A stretch of 64,000 nucleotides of DNA, from NCBI GenBank assembly GCA_005406025.1, contig BGZK01000014.1:62001-126000 (forward strand), read 5' to 3'. The stretch comes from Eumeta japonica (Eukaryota; Arthropoda; Insecta; Lepidoptera; Psychidae). Position 1 is the first letter of the stretch, and each line of letters opens with the position of its first letter. Below are positions 34,590-45,440 of the stretch, piece after piece. The notes under the pieces were generated by a model. That model saw only the letters and a program-made list of their open reading frames with translations, was not told the DNA's origin and did no database searches. Both the position numbers and the translations under genes were made by a program.

Positions 34590-34745
34590 TTAGGTACTTT
34601 CTACTAAAGCGACCGCTAACGGCCCGTTACGAATACATCAGCGTCAGTGGCTGATCACTATTTTCTAGAGCATGTGTCGCGGTTGAAATACGCGCCGCGC
34701 GCTAAGGGCCGGCCCGCCGACGGACCCTAACTAACCGACCGGGCG
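34590..34745. other. GC-rich island, possible regulatory DNA
   Basis: CpG-rich sequence (GGGCCGGCCCGCCGACGGACC) between two AT-rich stretches, directly after the paired E boxes. There is no open frame of note. Confidence 0.3.
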
Positions 34746-35024
34746 ATTTATTTTCCCTTATCTAAATTAATAAATATTAAATTTTCCATCGGAAATTATT
34801 TTTATTTTTTAACATTCAACCCGTCTCCACCCTCACACCCTTAATTTGTAAGCGACGCGTTTTAATATGATTTCTTATCGTAGTAACCTCATGTAAAAGG
34901 ATTATAGGGAAAATAAAATGAAGTTACAGATTTTGTTAAGAAACTATAAAGAGACCTTCTAATTTCTAGGTTGCTTACAAACGCTTACAAATCCTAAATT
35001 TGTAAGCGCTGACGACCGGGATCG
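34746..35024. other. AT-rich spacer
   Basis: TTACAAACGCTTACAAATCC and TTTGTAAGCGCTGACG near 34974-35012 form a loose inverted word (TTTGTAAGCG). Otherwise nothing. Confidence 0.4.
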
Positions 35025-35125
35025 GTTCATTTTTAACCGACTTCAGAAAAAGGACGACGTTTTCAATCATCTTTTTTGACGTATGTTATGCGAATATTCC
35101 GCTATTTTACGAACCGCTTTTAGAC
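35025..35125 (+). repeat. AACCGACTTC dispersed repeat fragment
   Basis: TTTTTAACCGACTTCAGAAA followed by GGACGACGTTTTCAATC and TTTTTTGACGTATGTT matches, from memory, the start of a very common lepidopteran repeat (AACCGACTTCCAAAAAAGGAGG). Only the start is present. Confidence 0.6.
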
Positions 35126-36659
35126 ATCCTTTTTTTTCAGTATCCTATAGTAAAAACTGCGTAAATGTGACTTGCAATTTACTGCTTTTTTTTGTCCATT
35201 GAATATGTATTGCCTAAATCTTCGAGTGTGCTGAAAAATTTTTTCACTCGTATTACCAAAAATAAAAGTGTTATACAACATTACGCGCGCTAAACAGTTG
35301 TTTTTTTTTCATCAACTTCTAAAGCTCAAATTCTTAGTCAAATGTTTGCGTAGCTCGTTGTCGCGCCGTGGGTGTTCCGATTGTGTTTCTACTGAATATC
35401 ATTGCATTACGATTCATAATGCACCGGTAATATGTGCACGCGTGGGTGCAATAATATTGCAGGAGGAAAAAATTACGACATCCAAAACCAATTTACGTGG
35501 GCAATTTATGCGCATAGAGGTTGGTTTGCGATCGCCTCAATGCTTTGTACCAATATTTTGATGTGTCGTCCATTCAAGCTAGTGACTTGAAATTTTCTCT
35601 GTTTGTTTAATGATGCGTTATTGGCCAGAGAGATATTCCGTTTGAAAGTCACCATCGATTGTTAGCTTTTCATAATTGAAATGGATAAAACCTAAAAAAA
35701 ATTTTTAGCGTTAGGAAGTGTGCACAAAAATAAAATTTGGCATTGCGTAAACATATCTTAATTAATATTAAACGTTACTAAAAGCAATATAAATTCTATG
35801 AAATAAAGTAAAAGTTGTACCGATAGTAATTAATCGTTAATTTTAGTTGTTATTTTTTTTTTATTTTTATTTATTTCTAAGTCGTTTTCTGTCTTTGCTA
35901 GCCAATTCCGTACATGAGAACAGTCGCACTTGTAATGGCCTTGAGACACAATTTCAACCAATTGATCTTGTATAATCTTAATGATTACGTTAATTAATCT
36001 TAAAAGATAAATAACGCTGAATGTAATCGTCAATGGAACCACAATAAGCAAAGTCTGTATACGCTTTATAGTTTAAGACCAACGATAATCTCGTCTTGGA
36101 TTTGATAGGTATTGAAAACCGTTTTGGATAGCGCGTAGTGTCATATGAATTTATACGCAATGTGTAATTTTAAGTTCAAAATATTCCTCAACCCCTGCTC
36201 ACTATGATCCAAATGGCGTGAGAGTCGTTTGAAATCACAACGCTAATACTACGTGTATATAAGTGACAAAATGTCGTTTGCACAAATTGATACTGTACTA
36301 TTGAAGAACATTATTGATATTCGTAAGTTAGGTTAGATTTCGATCACACAATTGTAAAGACATGCTCTCCCAATTTTACTTTAAATCGAGAGCCTTGGAC
36401 TTAACCCTCCAAGCTGGCTCTGCGCAGATGTCCATCTTCTAATCGACTAATCAATAATTCGGTAACCACGCCCGGGACCGAAGGCTTAATGCGTTTAATG
36501 ACGTTTTATTTCGTAGGATGACTGAAATAGATTAAAATTTAACTTATTTAGAAATAATTATCAATAAGGTATTCAAATATAAAATGTCCTTAATTATTGG
36601 AAATCTTATGCGATTTTTTTTAAAATAATAATAATTTTCATAGATTATATGACGTAGTC
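35126..36659. other. Non-coding stretch, no gene supported
   Basis: The plus ORF at 35268-35561 (97 codons) and the minus ORF at 35830-36051 have no recognised motif. The segment 36380-36485 has SINE-like words (ATTCGGTAACCACGCCCGGG), not enough for a call. Confidence 0.4.
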
Positions 36660-36669
36660 GTGACAAACG

Positions 36670-36864
36670 ATGGCCAGTTCTGCAGAAGGCGGATTTCCAG
36701 CTGTAGCTGCCAATATACCCGAAGAACACTTCCACCGACTACAACAATGTTTCACTGACAAAATGGAACTGGAAACAATCAGGGCAAACGATTCGGAACA
36801 AGATTTTAGATCGACTGCAATCGCAAAAAATGTGTGTTTGATAAACACAATGAGTTGGCCGTAA
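36670..36864 (+). CDS. Unidentified 64-codon ORF, weak gene candidate
   Basis: The frame begins with ATG in the context GACAAACGATGG, close to an insect start context (purine at -3, G at +4). It encodes MASSAEGGFPAVAANIPEEH and continues with an amphipathic, acidic and Gln-rich stretch (RLQQCFTDKMELETIRANDS). It stops at TAA after SWP. Composition is more protein-like than most frames here, and codon use is less A/T-biased. No family is recognised, no splice donor is obvious and no poly(A) signal follows closely. It may be a first exon fragment, a transposon relic or chance. Confidence 0.2.
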   Translation: MASSAEGGFPAVAANIPEEHFHRLQQCFTDKMELETIRANDSEQDFRSTAIAKNVCLINTMSWP

Positions 36865-37027
36865 TGAGTTCTAAGTCGATCCGCAGGCACAGGCCGCCCT
36901 TCGCATAGGACCGGCATAAAATGGAGCTACGGGATAATGGGCGGGCGGCTGAGGCGATTGAACGCATGCCGGCTTTGAATTCCGGTATCGTTTGTGTAAG
37001 GCATTGAGCACTCTCATCCTTTTAAAG

Positions 37028-37070
37028 GGTGGCTCATTAGTTAAGAGCATCGACCTCGAATCAGAAGATA
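37028..37070 (+). mobile_element. SINE head fragment, cut by a MITE
   Basis: GGTGGCTCATTAGTTAAGAG followed by CATCGACCTCGAATCAGAAG is a tRNA-like A-box region shared with the SINE at 18.2 kb. It ends abruptly where the MITE begins at 37071, and its B box is not visible after the MITE. Confidence 0.5.
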
Positions 37071-37234
37071 TAGTACAACGCACGAAACTCTGCCGCTCCG
37101 AATTGCCTGCGAATGGTGTACTGCACAGGCACAACGCTCCCCGACTCTTCCTCTTTCTCCCCCGCGTCTCTGTGTAACGCCATTGCAACGCTTTCGTGGC
37201 TGACTTCACAGCGGCAGTTTCGCGCGTTGCACAC
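37071..37234. mobile_element. TA-flanked MITE, family M1 copy 2 (~164 bp, inverted)
   Basis: Starts TAGTACAACGCACGAAACTC and ends AGCGGCAGTTTCGCGCGTTG, inverted ends matching copy 1 at 22936-23097 in reverse orientation. Internal words AATTGCCTGCGAATG and CGTGGCTGACTTCACAGCG also match it. TA precedes the left end; the right end is decayed. The MITE appears to have landed in a SINE. The overlapping frames on both strands (36992-37445 plus and 36871-37209 minus) are not genes. Confidence 0.7.
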
Positions 37235-37544
37235 GACGATAAGCGACCCGATATCTCATGAAACTGTTTCGTTCATTAATGGCTCCATATTTATTTTGGC
37301 TATGCATGATGAAATTAGAAAAGACCTACCCTTACGTTTCTTGATCAAACTTCTCGAGGCAAAACCGCCTTCCGAACCGGTGGTGAAGTGTGAATTTGGA
37401 AAAAAAAATTATGACGTGTTTTCAAATGTTAATGATTTAAGATAATTTAAATTTGTACTTTACCAGGTCCTATTTTAACCGGGGTGAGTCGATAAATAGG
37501 TTTTTAAATTAAACGGTGTTAAACCGCTCGCTCCGTGGCTCGAC
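37235..37544. other. Spacer, no gene supported
   Basis: The tail of an ORF (37113-37445) crosses from the MITE into this DNA and has no motif. Confidence 0.45.
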
Positions 37545-37720
37545 AGCAAGTAAAGCGGTCGGTCCCGGACGTCATTAGCACGAATGGCGTTCTGACCTCG
37601 CGCCGGGCCCGCGAGGGGGGGTCTTAAAAGTGCAAGCGCCTCCACCCGCGCGACAGTAGGTCACGGCAGACCCGCTACGGAGCGCCGTCTGCCCCGCCGC
37701 CGTCACGGCATAACTGATGT
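37545..37720. other. GC-rich island
   Basis: About 175 bp with strong CpG content (TCGCGCCGGGCCCGCGAGGG, TCTGCCCCGCCGCCGTCACG). The minus ORF 37575-37874 (99 codons) is stop-poor because of this composition. It could be regulatory or a repeat fragment; GTCCCGGACGTCATTAGCAC resembles SINE-associated words elsewhere. Confidence 0.3.
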
Positions 37721-39445
37721 CTACACTTGGCGTAATTGTTAAGTTTAGATTAAAATTGTTTTGTTTGTCACATAACTTTCGTTTACTTAGAAGAAAATGT
37801 GACGTACTAATGGGCTGAGGACGGTCTGAAGAAATGTGTCTGGGGACATAATCGAATAAATCGGTTCCGTTCACATCTTGACGGTTGCAAGTCTTATTTC
37901 TTACTTCTCACAATTATAACCCAGGAATTAGCACCACTACATTAAAATATTGCTTATTACACCAAAAATAAATATCAATGCATTTCGTTTTGGAAACCAC
38001 GTGCGTTCCGAATCATTACCACGTCGGTGACAAAGGAAAAAAAAACAAAGTTTTACATGATCACCGCCATTCGCATAACTTCGTCTCGATAATGCACACC
38101 GTACACGTATCTGTTCAATTTATTGTCTATGTTTACAGAGTCGCGGATAAGCAAGCGAATGCACTTTCGAATTCGACACGGTCCATTGCGCTTGCAGTGC
38201 GGCATCACTTTGCAGGTGTCGCCGCCGAGACGTCACGTATTCGTGCGGGATATCGAGCGGGGTCCTTGCACTTTAAATGAGAAAAAGGCGACAGCGCAAA
38301 GACAATTTCTCACGAGTGCATTGTACATGTTAACACCGTCGAAACAGAAAATCATAGAGTTATAACTCCGAACAAATTAACGTTCATTCGTGTCACACAA
38401 CTCGCACAAAGTACATACTCGTAAACCAAATAAATCTCTTACAAAGGACCTTACCATTATTTTCTTTAGATGTAATTTCGAGTTATACTGTTATTTCTTA
38501 ATCGAAGAGAAGGAAAGAGAAAGAATGAAGATACTCGTTGACGACAGAAAGAGAAAGAATAAGGTCACGTGGTGAACATCTGTACGGCGGCGAAGCCAAT
38601 ATTGTATGCCGCGCCTACTACGAAGACAATTGCGTTTGGTCATTTTGTTCATGTAGGAATACTTCTATGCCTTTCTATTTCGATGGCTAACACACTATTT
38701 CTCGATGACCACACCCGCGAGCGCCGTTCAATATACTTTTTGATAAACGCAAACAGGCAGTCACCGTAGAGGGAGACTTAAAATGATAATTAAAGAAAAT
38801 GATTAATTTCTTCTGTGTATTTGCTACTTTTCAATAATTCTGTTTCTCTATATATATTTTTTTAAATTCTCTAATCAACATTCATGTATACAAAATAAAA
38901 TACAATAAATAAAAAAAAATGTACTCGGGTGCTAAATGCAACTGCTCCGAAAACTTGATATAATAAATTAATTATCACCGAAAAATACATAAAATGATAA
39001 ACAAACATAAATTCAATTCAAGTACTATCCAATTATACCAAATTTAGCTATGGGAACCCTATTATTGTATAGACATGCTGGAGACAAAATTTTCCCGATT
39101 CTCTTAATTATATAGATGAATTTCTTCTTAAAAACCTTTTCGAATTGTATATCCTATTGGTAGTGGATTATATATAAAAGGTTTCTTAAAAAAATTGATT
39201 AGATTTTTTTTTTAAACCACGCAACTTTCGTTGCATTATCGGCGCGTTGTTACATAACATTGACTTATGAAAAAATACATTAACAAATGTAAGTAACCAT
39301 CTAATTCAGAAATTTACATTAAGCTTATTTACATAGAAACATACATTTTGTGTAACTAAAACCGGGAGCAAAATGCAATTTACGTTGGCTTTCATAGTTA
39401 CTTTATAAAAAAAAAACATATTTATTAAGGAATTCTGTTTCCAGG
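37721..39445. other. Non-coding stretch, no gene supported
   Basis: ORFs at 37978-38365 overlap in two frames in a mixed-composition segment, and those at 38390-38769 likewise; none shows a motif. At 38505-38560 two GAAAGAGAAAGAAT words repeat about 35 bp apart. 38780-39420 is AT-rich. Confidence 0.4.
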
Positions 39446-39475
39446 GGCGGGCGGAGTCGCGAGCAAAAGCTTAAG
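39446..39475 (+). mobile_element. Degenerate Helitron-like 3' end
   Basis: GGGCGGGCGGAGTCGCGAGC followed by AAAAGCTTAAG resembles the GCGGGCGAAGCCGCGGGC..AAAGCTAG ends of lepidopteran Helitrons, but the final CTAG has become CTTA. No 5' end was found. Confidence 0.35.
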
Positions 39476-40654
39476 TAAATGATGATTACCGTGCATGCAT
39501 CGACAGCGATAAAATACCGTAAACGAGGGGTGGTACTACAAATTATCTACAGACAGACGGACGCGTGAACCGCTTTTCGATAAGAAAGCCATATTAGTCG
39601 CGGTGTATGACTGGGCCGTCCGTCATATATGACATGATACTTCGGATAACAACTTCAAGCGTTTGTATTTTATTATTAAATATACTACTTTTGTGTTATA
39701 GTTTTTAAGCAGTTTATATACTATTTGTCTATACTCTGTCTGTTAAAAAATGTTTTTTTTTAGATAGTGCTTCAATATACGAAATATGAAATAGAAATTG
39801 GAATATAACAGAATTTACTGTAGAGTAAAAATGTGACAACATTTTAACAACGAATTTCAACTGTCATATCTGATCTACATGTATTATTATAGGTGATAAT
39901 AGTTTATAGCATTAATATTAATAATTTTGTTTATTTGCATTTTGATCATGGGATCTTTACGGAATCACCTTGCATTTTAAGGACGTGTACCGACTGAGAA
40001 TTAAGTGACCTCGATTTGTGGAGTCAATGTGCCACTGTAGTTTTTTTCACAAGGTTTCATGTGAGATTATATCGCTAAAGTTTCATATCGGTCTCGGTGT
40101 ACATCCTGAGAGCTAGGAACAAGAAATAATCACAGATAAGGTAATACACACTGAAACTCGACATTGTTAGGCGTGAAATTTTTTGATATCGATTCCAAAT
40201 CTGTTGAATCCGTTTCATCATATTCAATCAAAGATGTAATTACTACGTAACTGACTGTCAGCGCTCAAGATGACAGCCGGGGCGTGTCCCGGCCAGGACG
40301 CTCTTACCGTACGGTGTTACCATTACCGGCAAAGGTAATTATACTTCATATTAAGCCTATCGCTCATATTTTAATTAACTCCCTAGATGTGTTTCAAGCT
40401 CGCCAAACGGAATTGGATTCAGCTCGTTAATCAGCTTTAAACTCAGAGTGTGTTGCTTACTTTTGCATTAAGCAGAAAATAAATAAGCTTTTCTATTTTG
40501 ATGTTCAGAGTTATTATTATCGTTATAGGAAAGACTGTATTTAGATGGTGTCCAATAGATTGCAATGCCAGGCTTCAGCAGCATTGCTAGCAGCTATGGT
40601 GCTGTTGTTCTATCACCGTTCTAGGTCTGTCAGAAGCTCATCCTTTATTATACG
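39476..40654. other. Non-coding stretch, no gene seen
   Basis: AT-rich with few open frames. 40265-40320 is GC-richer (GCCGGGGCGTGTCCCGGCC). At 40565-40610 CAGCAGCATTGCTAGCAGC and CTATGGTGCTGTTGTTC occur; the second word resembles CTATGGTGCTGCTATTC at about 12425, perhaps a shared repeat. Confidence 0.4.
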
Positions 40655-40945
40655 CCTATTTTTCAGAAGGGACGGCGGACTATAGATTTTCACATGATAT
40701 GATCTTTGTGCGTCTCTCTTGCTTCATTAACATTCATTCATCAATCTTTTTATCAAAGCTCGTGGATTTCGGATGCTTAAAATTTCGCCCTTTTTCAATA
40801 CGTCACCAATGTGGTCTGCATAGGATTTTCTAGGGCGACTCTTGTCGACCTTTTCATCACATACATTCGCTCTATAGATTTGTTTTGTCAGTCTACTTTA
40901 ATTCATTCCGTCCAAATAGATGAATTCCACAAGTCTAAACTTAAG
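40655..40945 (-). mobile_element. RTE-like LINE, C-terminal tail (copy D, minus strand)
   Basis: On the minus strand a largely open stretch reads RLTKQIYRANVCDEKV, then KSRPRKSYADHIGDVLKKG and EILSIRNPRALIKRLMN. It then breaks by frameshift before a decayed SERDAQRSYHVK-type end near 40670. This is the copy that best preserves the RPRKSYADHIG motif, and it defines the consensus used to recognise copies A, B, C and E. There is no reverse transcriptase core, so it is 5'-truncated. The 68-codon plus and 89-codon minus ORFs at 40903-41172 are not part of it. Confidence 0.8.
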
Positions 40946-43081
40946 ATGTTTATTTCGCCATCAATCGGTAGACGGACATCATTATTGTTTCGAAGAGTTT
41001 TATAACACTTACAATAAGAGGAAGAGTTCTCTGGAAATCCTTGTTCCGGTAAATAAAGAAATTTCAGATCTATGGCATCACGGAAAGGATTTTTTTTCGT
41101 TTGTACATTTATTTCTAAATATGTAATATTACTAGTGATAGTCAGGATACTAAATGGGTTCGAACCAGTCACACATTAATAAGTCTCCTGACGAGAATAA
41201 ACGAACTTGAGATATGCACGCAAACTGCATTTTCAGCGGAATACCAGTCTCGGTGAATGCACCGGGACGTGCAACACTAAATCAATCGGTGTCCGCTCTG
41301 AAGAGAATAAATTTGTCGAGATGCCATTGTAAATTAGCGCTTATTTGATGTTCCAGTTAATTCGCCAGGAGCGAAGGTGCTATTCATGCATGCAGGCCCG
41401 TTCGGGGTGATGCACTAGTTTGATGCATTTATAGAGATACATTCTAAAACTAACAGTCAATAAAAATATCTAGTTTTGAATCAGTATAGGGTGTTGCTTG
41501 ATTGCATTGAAATTTAGCCTTTTTTTATTTTATGAAATCAGATAACTTGCACTCACAGTTGCAGAAAATTATTTGTCCAAAACAAGCGGACTGATATGGA
41601 AAAATATGAAAAGCATTTAAAACGTTTGAGTGGTTTTGATGATTGCCTATAAAATACGAACCCGGGTAGGTTAGAAGTGTCAAAAAAAAGTAATTCTGTG
41701 ACTTGTATTTTAAGCAATGCGAACACCTAGCTACTTGCGTTATGTAGGCTTAAAAACTACCTGGCATATTAGCAATTAACAGCATCTGCAGATACCTATG
41801 CACTTTGATATCTATGTCTGATTTAGTCACTCCACTGCATGTATACCTCTTCCCACAATCGTACTTGAAATCAAAGGAGTTGGAAGTCAACCCTTCCACC
41901 TGTTTCAGTGCAGGTTGTGAATCATGGATGAACAGTTGAGTGTCGTCACTGACGTGGTGAGAAAATCCGAAATGGATGCCTCAATGAGCTCTTCTAGAAA
42001 TCAGATGGTTTCATTCTTGAAATTTCATTTTCACTTGGTTTAAGAACTTATGGGTCAATTGGCATGTGGTCATAAACTTAATCCATTTTCCTGACCGCTC
42101 GTCCGCCAACACTCTAAAATCCAGACAACTGTATTTTTTTCGATAAATATTCATTTTATACTAGGCCGTGTAAATTAACCTGTAAAAGTAAATTAATCTA
42201 TAAAAACTAATAAACGCCAAATTCCATCGTGTGATTTAAACGAAACGTTACTTTTAACTGTTTTATAATAACCATCGAAATATCTAACACCGACGTTTAC
42301 ATACCAAACCAGATCGGCATCGACAACACGACCACGGCTGAGGAAAAATACAGCCGAGGATTAGAATATCTTAGTCAGAACTTCGTTCCGATTCAACAAA
42401 TAACTTCCGAGTGGCGAAACTAAAGAAACACAGATATCTTAGTGACTATAAAAATCTTACTCGTTCACGGGACTATTCGAACGTCCGCCGGCGTTCACAA
42501 ACACGAAGCGGCCCATCGACGTCGCCTTAAATTAAAGACTCGGTCGTGAAATGTAAATACATTGAAAGCGAGACGCCATTAACCCAATAATAAATAATAT
42601 TGACCAAAACGTATTGGGAGGTCACGTTTACGATCCGTGCATATATAATACCGAATTTGAGTAAAAGTCAAGACATACTGATGATTCTAGAACCCTGGTA
42701 TAGTTCAAGATGTGATTGTAAATATAGCTGCCAGCTCTACGGCGGTCATTGATAATTTTATATAAAACATTATATAATTAATTACATATTATATGATTTA
42801 TAATATATTATATAAATTTATTTTATATTAGATAATTTTATTCACCAGCAATTGCGTCAGTGATACGAATATATGAAACTAGTGCACAATGAGGTATAAT
42901 TATATTTATGTTTATAAAAAATAACTTGTTTTGAACATCCTTTTGTGTATTGTTTTATTTTTGTGCATATTATTGTTGTCCTTTAAATTTTCAGTGACGA
43001 CAATTCTACTAATATCTCATAAATCGTCATACTTATAATAGAAGAAGTAGCTCCTGATAAATTATATATATACAAAAATTG
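40946..43081. other. Non-coding stretch, no gene supported
   Basis: A minus-strand SINE-like word GGCGGACGAGCGGTCAGG lies at about 42090-42107, without a B box. 41380-41420 holds ATGCATGCAGGCCCGTTCGG. 42740-42840 is almost pure A/T with ATATTATATAA words. No ORF with a domain. Confidence 0.4.
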
Positions 43082-43778
43082 CTCGTTTAAAGGTAATCGG
43101 ACAGATCTAATTTTGTTAAACATTTAATAGAAACCGGTTATAAACCCCACAAGTTCTATGTTTTACATGTTTGTAAGAAGGGGTTACGTTTGAATGTTTT
43201 GAAATCTTTTTGAAATTTTAAAACATAAAGATAATAATAATATGCTCAATAAGCAAATTGATATTTATAAATTGCCATTATTGGGCGCTTGCCTGTAACT
43301 ATTCGGGTAATGTTTGGTGATGGTTAGTCTGTGACAATCGACAGGCATGTCTATTGGTGATAGTCTATGCCTCCTAGTAGAGGCGCTTTTGTCACCCTTT
43401 GACGTATTGCTCAGTGCACGACTGCATGTCAGATGAGGACGTTGGGAGGGTATCTGTCGGTTGTTCTACCTCTCCTTACGCCCTGGAAGATATGACTGTC
43501 TACATTTCTTCTGAGGATGTGCCTAGTTAGCATGAAACGTACGTAGAAATAACAATATAACTATCAGCAGACTAATATAAATAAACAATTAACATTTTCT
43601 TAGGTGTTAGATATCTGTCAACCTCTCCAATTCAATTAGTTCAATAGGGATTCATAGTGGAAGAACAAATCCGAGGGTCAGCGATGGGTTGCATGCTGGA
43701 TGTCAACACATGTTGCAGGCAAACGTCTAATTATGTATTTCCTAGAATTAACACCCCACGCAACAGAATCTGTCTATA
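43082..43778 (+). mobile_element. Penelope-like element, 5'-truncated tail (copy 2)
   Basis: This plus-strand segment matches the minus strand of 61.9-62.6 kb, which lies directly downstream of a GIY-YIG endonuclease domain. Shared words include AATAGAAACCGGT, GGTTACGTTTGAATGTTTTG, AAACATAAAGATAATAATAA, GGTGATGGTTAGTCTGTGAC, GTTGCATGCTG and CATGTTGCAGGCAA. The similarity begins at the end of the endonuclease region (GG/CAGACAGATC) and runs through the 3' non-coding tail to about 43778. It contains neither reverse transcriptase nor the GIY-YIG motif, so it is a dead fragment. 5' truncation is usual for target-primed insertion. Several small indels distinguish it from copy 1. Confidence 0.85.
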
Positions 43779-44096
43779 GCCCTTTATTTTCTCCGCCTAT
43801 TATTAAACCTCTCTGTGCCCATACTTTAAATATTTTTATTACATATCAAACGTTTTCATCGAAAACATCATAACAACAATGTATTACAACAAGCTAACGA
43901 CAGACGGACGGACGGTAGCGACGCTCGCCGCCGGCTTACCGCGGCTCGGCTGCCTAATGGCTCTTCAACGGGACTCCGCCGATGCGGCTTACGCTAAGTA
44001 ATTGATATATAGCGTTTTGATTCTGACATTCGACATTAGCTTGATGTAGACCACGATATCTGTTTAGATCAAATAGATGAAACGTTCCTGAATATC
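43779..44096. other. Spacer with CpG patch
   Basis: GACGGACGGACGGTAGCGAC and CTCGCCGCCGGCTTACCGCG at 43899-43945 form a GC-rich patch. The minus ORF 43954-44136 runs into the MITE and has no motif. Confidence 0.4.
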
Positions 44097-44098
44097 TA

Positions 44099-44279
44099 AT
44101 AGAGAATAATAAAATTAAAAATATTAAATGTACCACTTATCAAACAAACACTTAGCGATTTTGCTAATATTAAATGCAAAATATTAAATGTGCCACTTAT
44201 CAAACTAAAACTTAGCGATTTTGCTAAGTTTTTGTTTGATAAGTGGTACATATAATATTTTAATTTTATTATTCTCCAT
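44099..44279. mobile_element. Fold-back MITE with internal 60-bp duplication (181 bp)
   Basis: The left end ATAGAGAATAATAAAATT and the right end, reverse-complemented, ATGGAGAATAATAAAATT pair. The arms continue through TGTACCACTTATCAAACAA and ACTTAGC, about 60 bp each. TA flanks both ends (44097-44098 and 44280-44281). The left arm is followed by a second direct copy shifted by exactly 60 bp: AATATTAAATGTACCACTT at 44120 and AATATTAAATGTGCCACTT at 44180. The element therefore has two left-type modules and one inverted right module. There is no coding sequence, and the TA target suggests Tc1/mariner mobilisation. Confidence 0.85.
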
Positions 44280-44281
44280 TA

Positions 44282-45404
44282 AATGTATAATACAGTTGTG
44301 AGAAGGTACCATTTTGTAATAATGTCCGGTATAAAACTCTAGATAAAATAGAAGAAAGTCAAAAATTAGTATCTATAGTATTCCATTGGTGCATAAAATC
44401 AAAAACCGGACACAATTACAATCTCATAGCGCTTTATTTTTTCATTTCAAATCATATTTTATACACGAAGCTTACATCGCACTGAACCATTATTGCGTAA
44501 GTTTAGATTCCACGAAACGAGTGTTTGGTACTCGACTTCGAGTAAACGCAAACACGCGTGCGCAAATACTCGACCGGTGCGACGTATTTAGAGCGACGTA
44601 AGTGTCGGAATGGCGTGCCCGGCGTCGGCGCAACTTACGTTGTATGCGATCTGCACTTAACTTAATCCCAAAACGAAACAACACGAAAACGAACTCCAAC
44701 GCATTTGGAATGGTTATAATAATAATATCTCGGAAAATATAATTTAATATTTTGTATGAGCATTAAATTATATTTTTGTTATATGTTTGATGTGATTTAT
44801 GTTTTAGTCATTATTTAAAATGTATAGAATGTGTGCGTGTGATTCTTTGGAATTTATAGCCTGACAGTCTGATTTAACTTAATGTTGAATGTCATATACC
44901 TACAGCTATCAATAACACCAAAAAAAAAAGAAACAATTATAAACAATGAGATTAGGGTTTTCCAAATTAAACCATAACTCTGTTAATTAATTTATATTAC
45001 AATTAAATAATAGACTATTTTTGACATTAAGTATAATGATATTACAATTTATTATATTTTTATAGATTATAAAAAGACAGACGTTTTTATGTCATTAAAG
45101 ATATTTATAGAGACCGAAAACTATTAAAATCGAAAACGGGACAAGCAAAAATTCGAATATGTGCATTTTTTAAAAGGAAAACTTTGGATATGTTTTTTGG
45201 ATTTGTTAGATCTAAACAAGTCCTGCAAAAAAGTCCGCGACATCATATGTCTACCTTCTAAGGATGATCCACTGTAAACATTTTAGTCTTTGAAATGACA
45301 CTGGCGGTCGAAGGCGGGCGGCTGCCGGAGATAGCGAGGGTAGCACGATTGATATAAAAACGCTACTAGTTTAAATAAAAAAAAAAAAACTTATAGAATA
45401 ATAA
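44282..45404. other. Non-coding stretch, no gene supported
   Basis: 44490-44640 is CpG-richer (TCGACTTCGAGTAAACGC, GCGTGCCCGGCGTCGGCGC) with short frames on both strands. 45300-45345 has GGCGGTCGAAGGCGGGCGGC. Otherwise AT-rich. Confidence 0.4.
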
Positions 45405-45440
45405 TGTAGTCCACGAGGGCGCAGCCACGAGCGCAGCTAG
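45405..45440 (+). mobile_element. Helitron-like 3' end
   Basis: GTCCACGAGGGCGCAGCCAC followed by GAGCGCAGCTAG, then T. This resembles the CCACGCGGGCGAAGCCGCGGGC..AGCTAG|T termini of lepidopteran Helitrons, with a decayed GC hairpin just before the terminal CTAG (45437-45440). The 5' boundary (TC..) was not located; AT-rich DNA upstream from about 45350 may belong to it. Confidence 0.5.

Noticed and set aside
36871..37209. 112-codon minus ORF and the overlapping plus ORFs
   Set aside because: They cover a MITE and a SINE fragment; open frames on both strands reflect its GC content.
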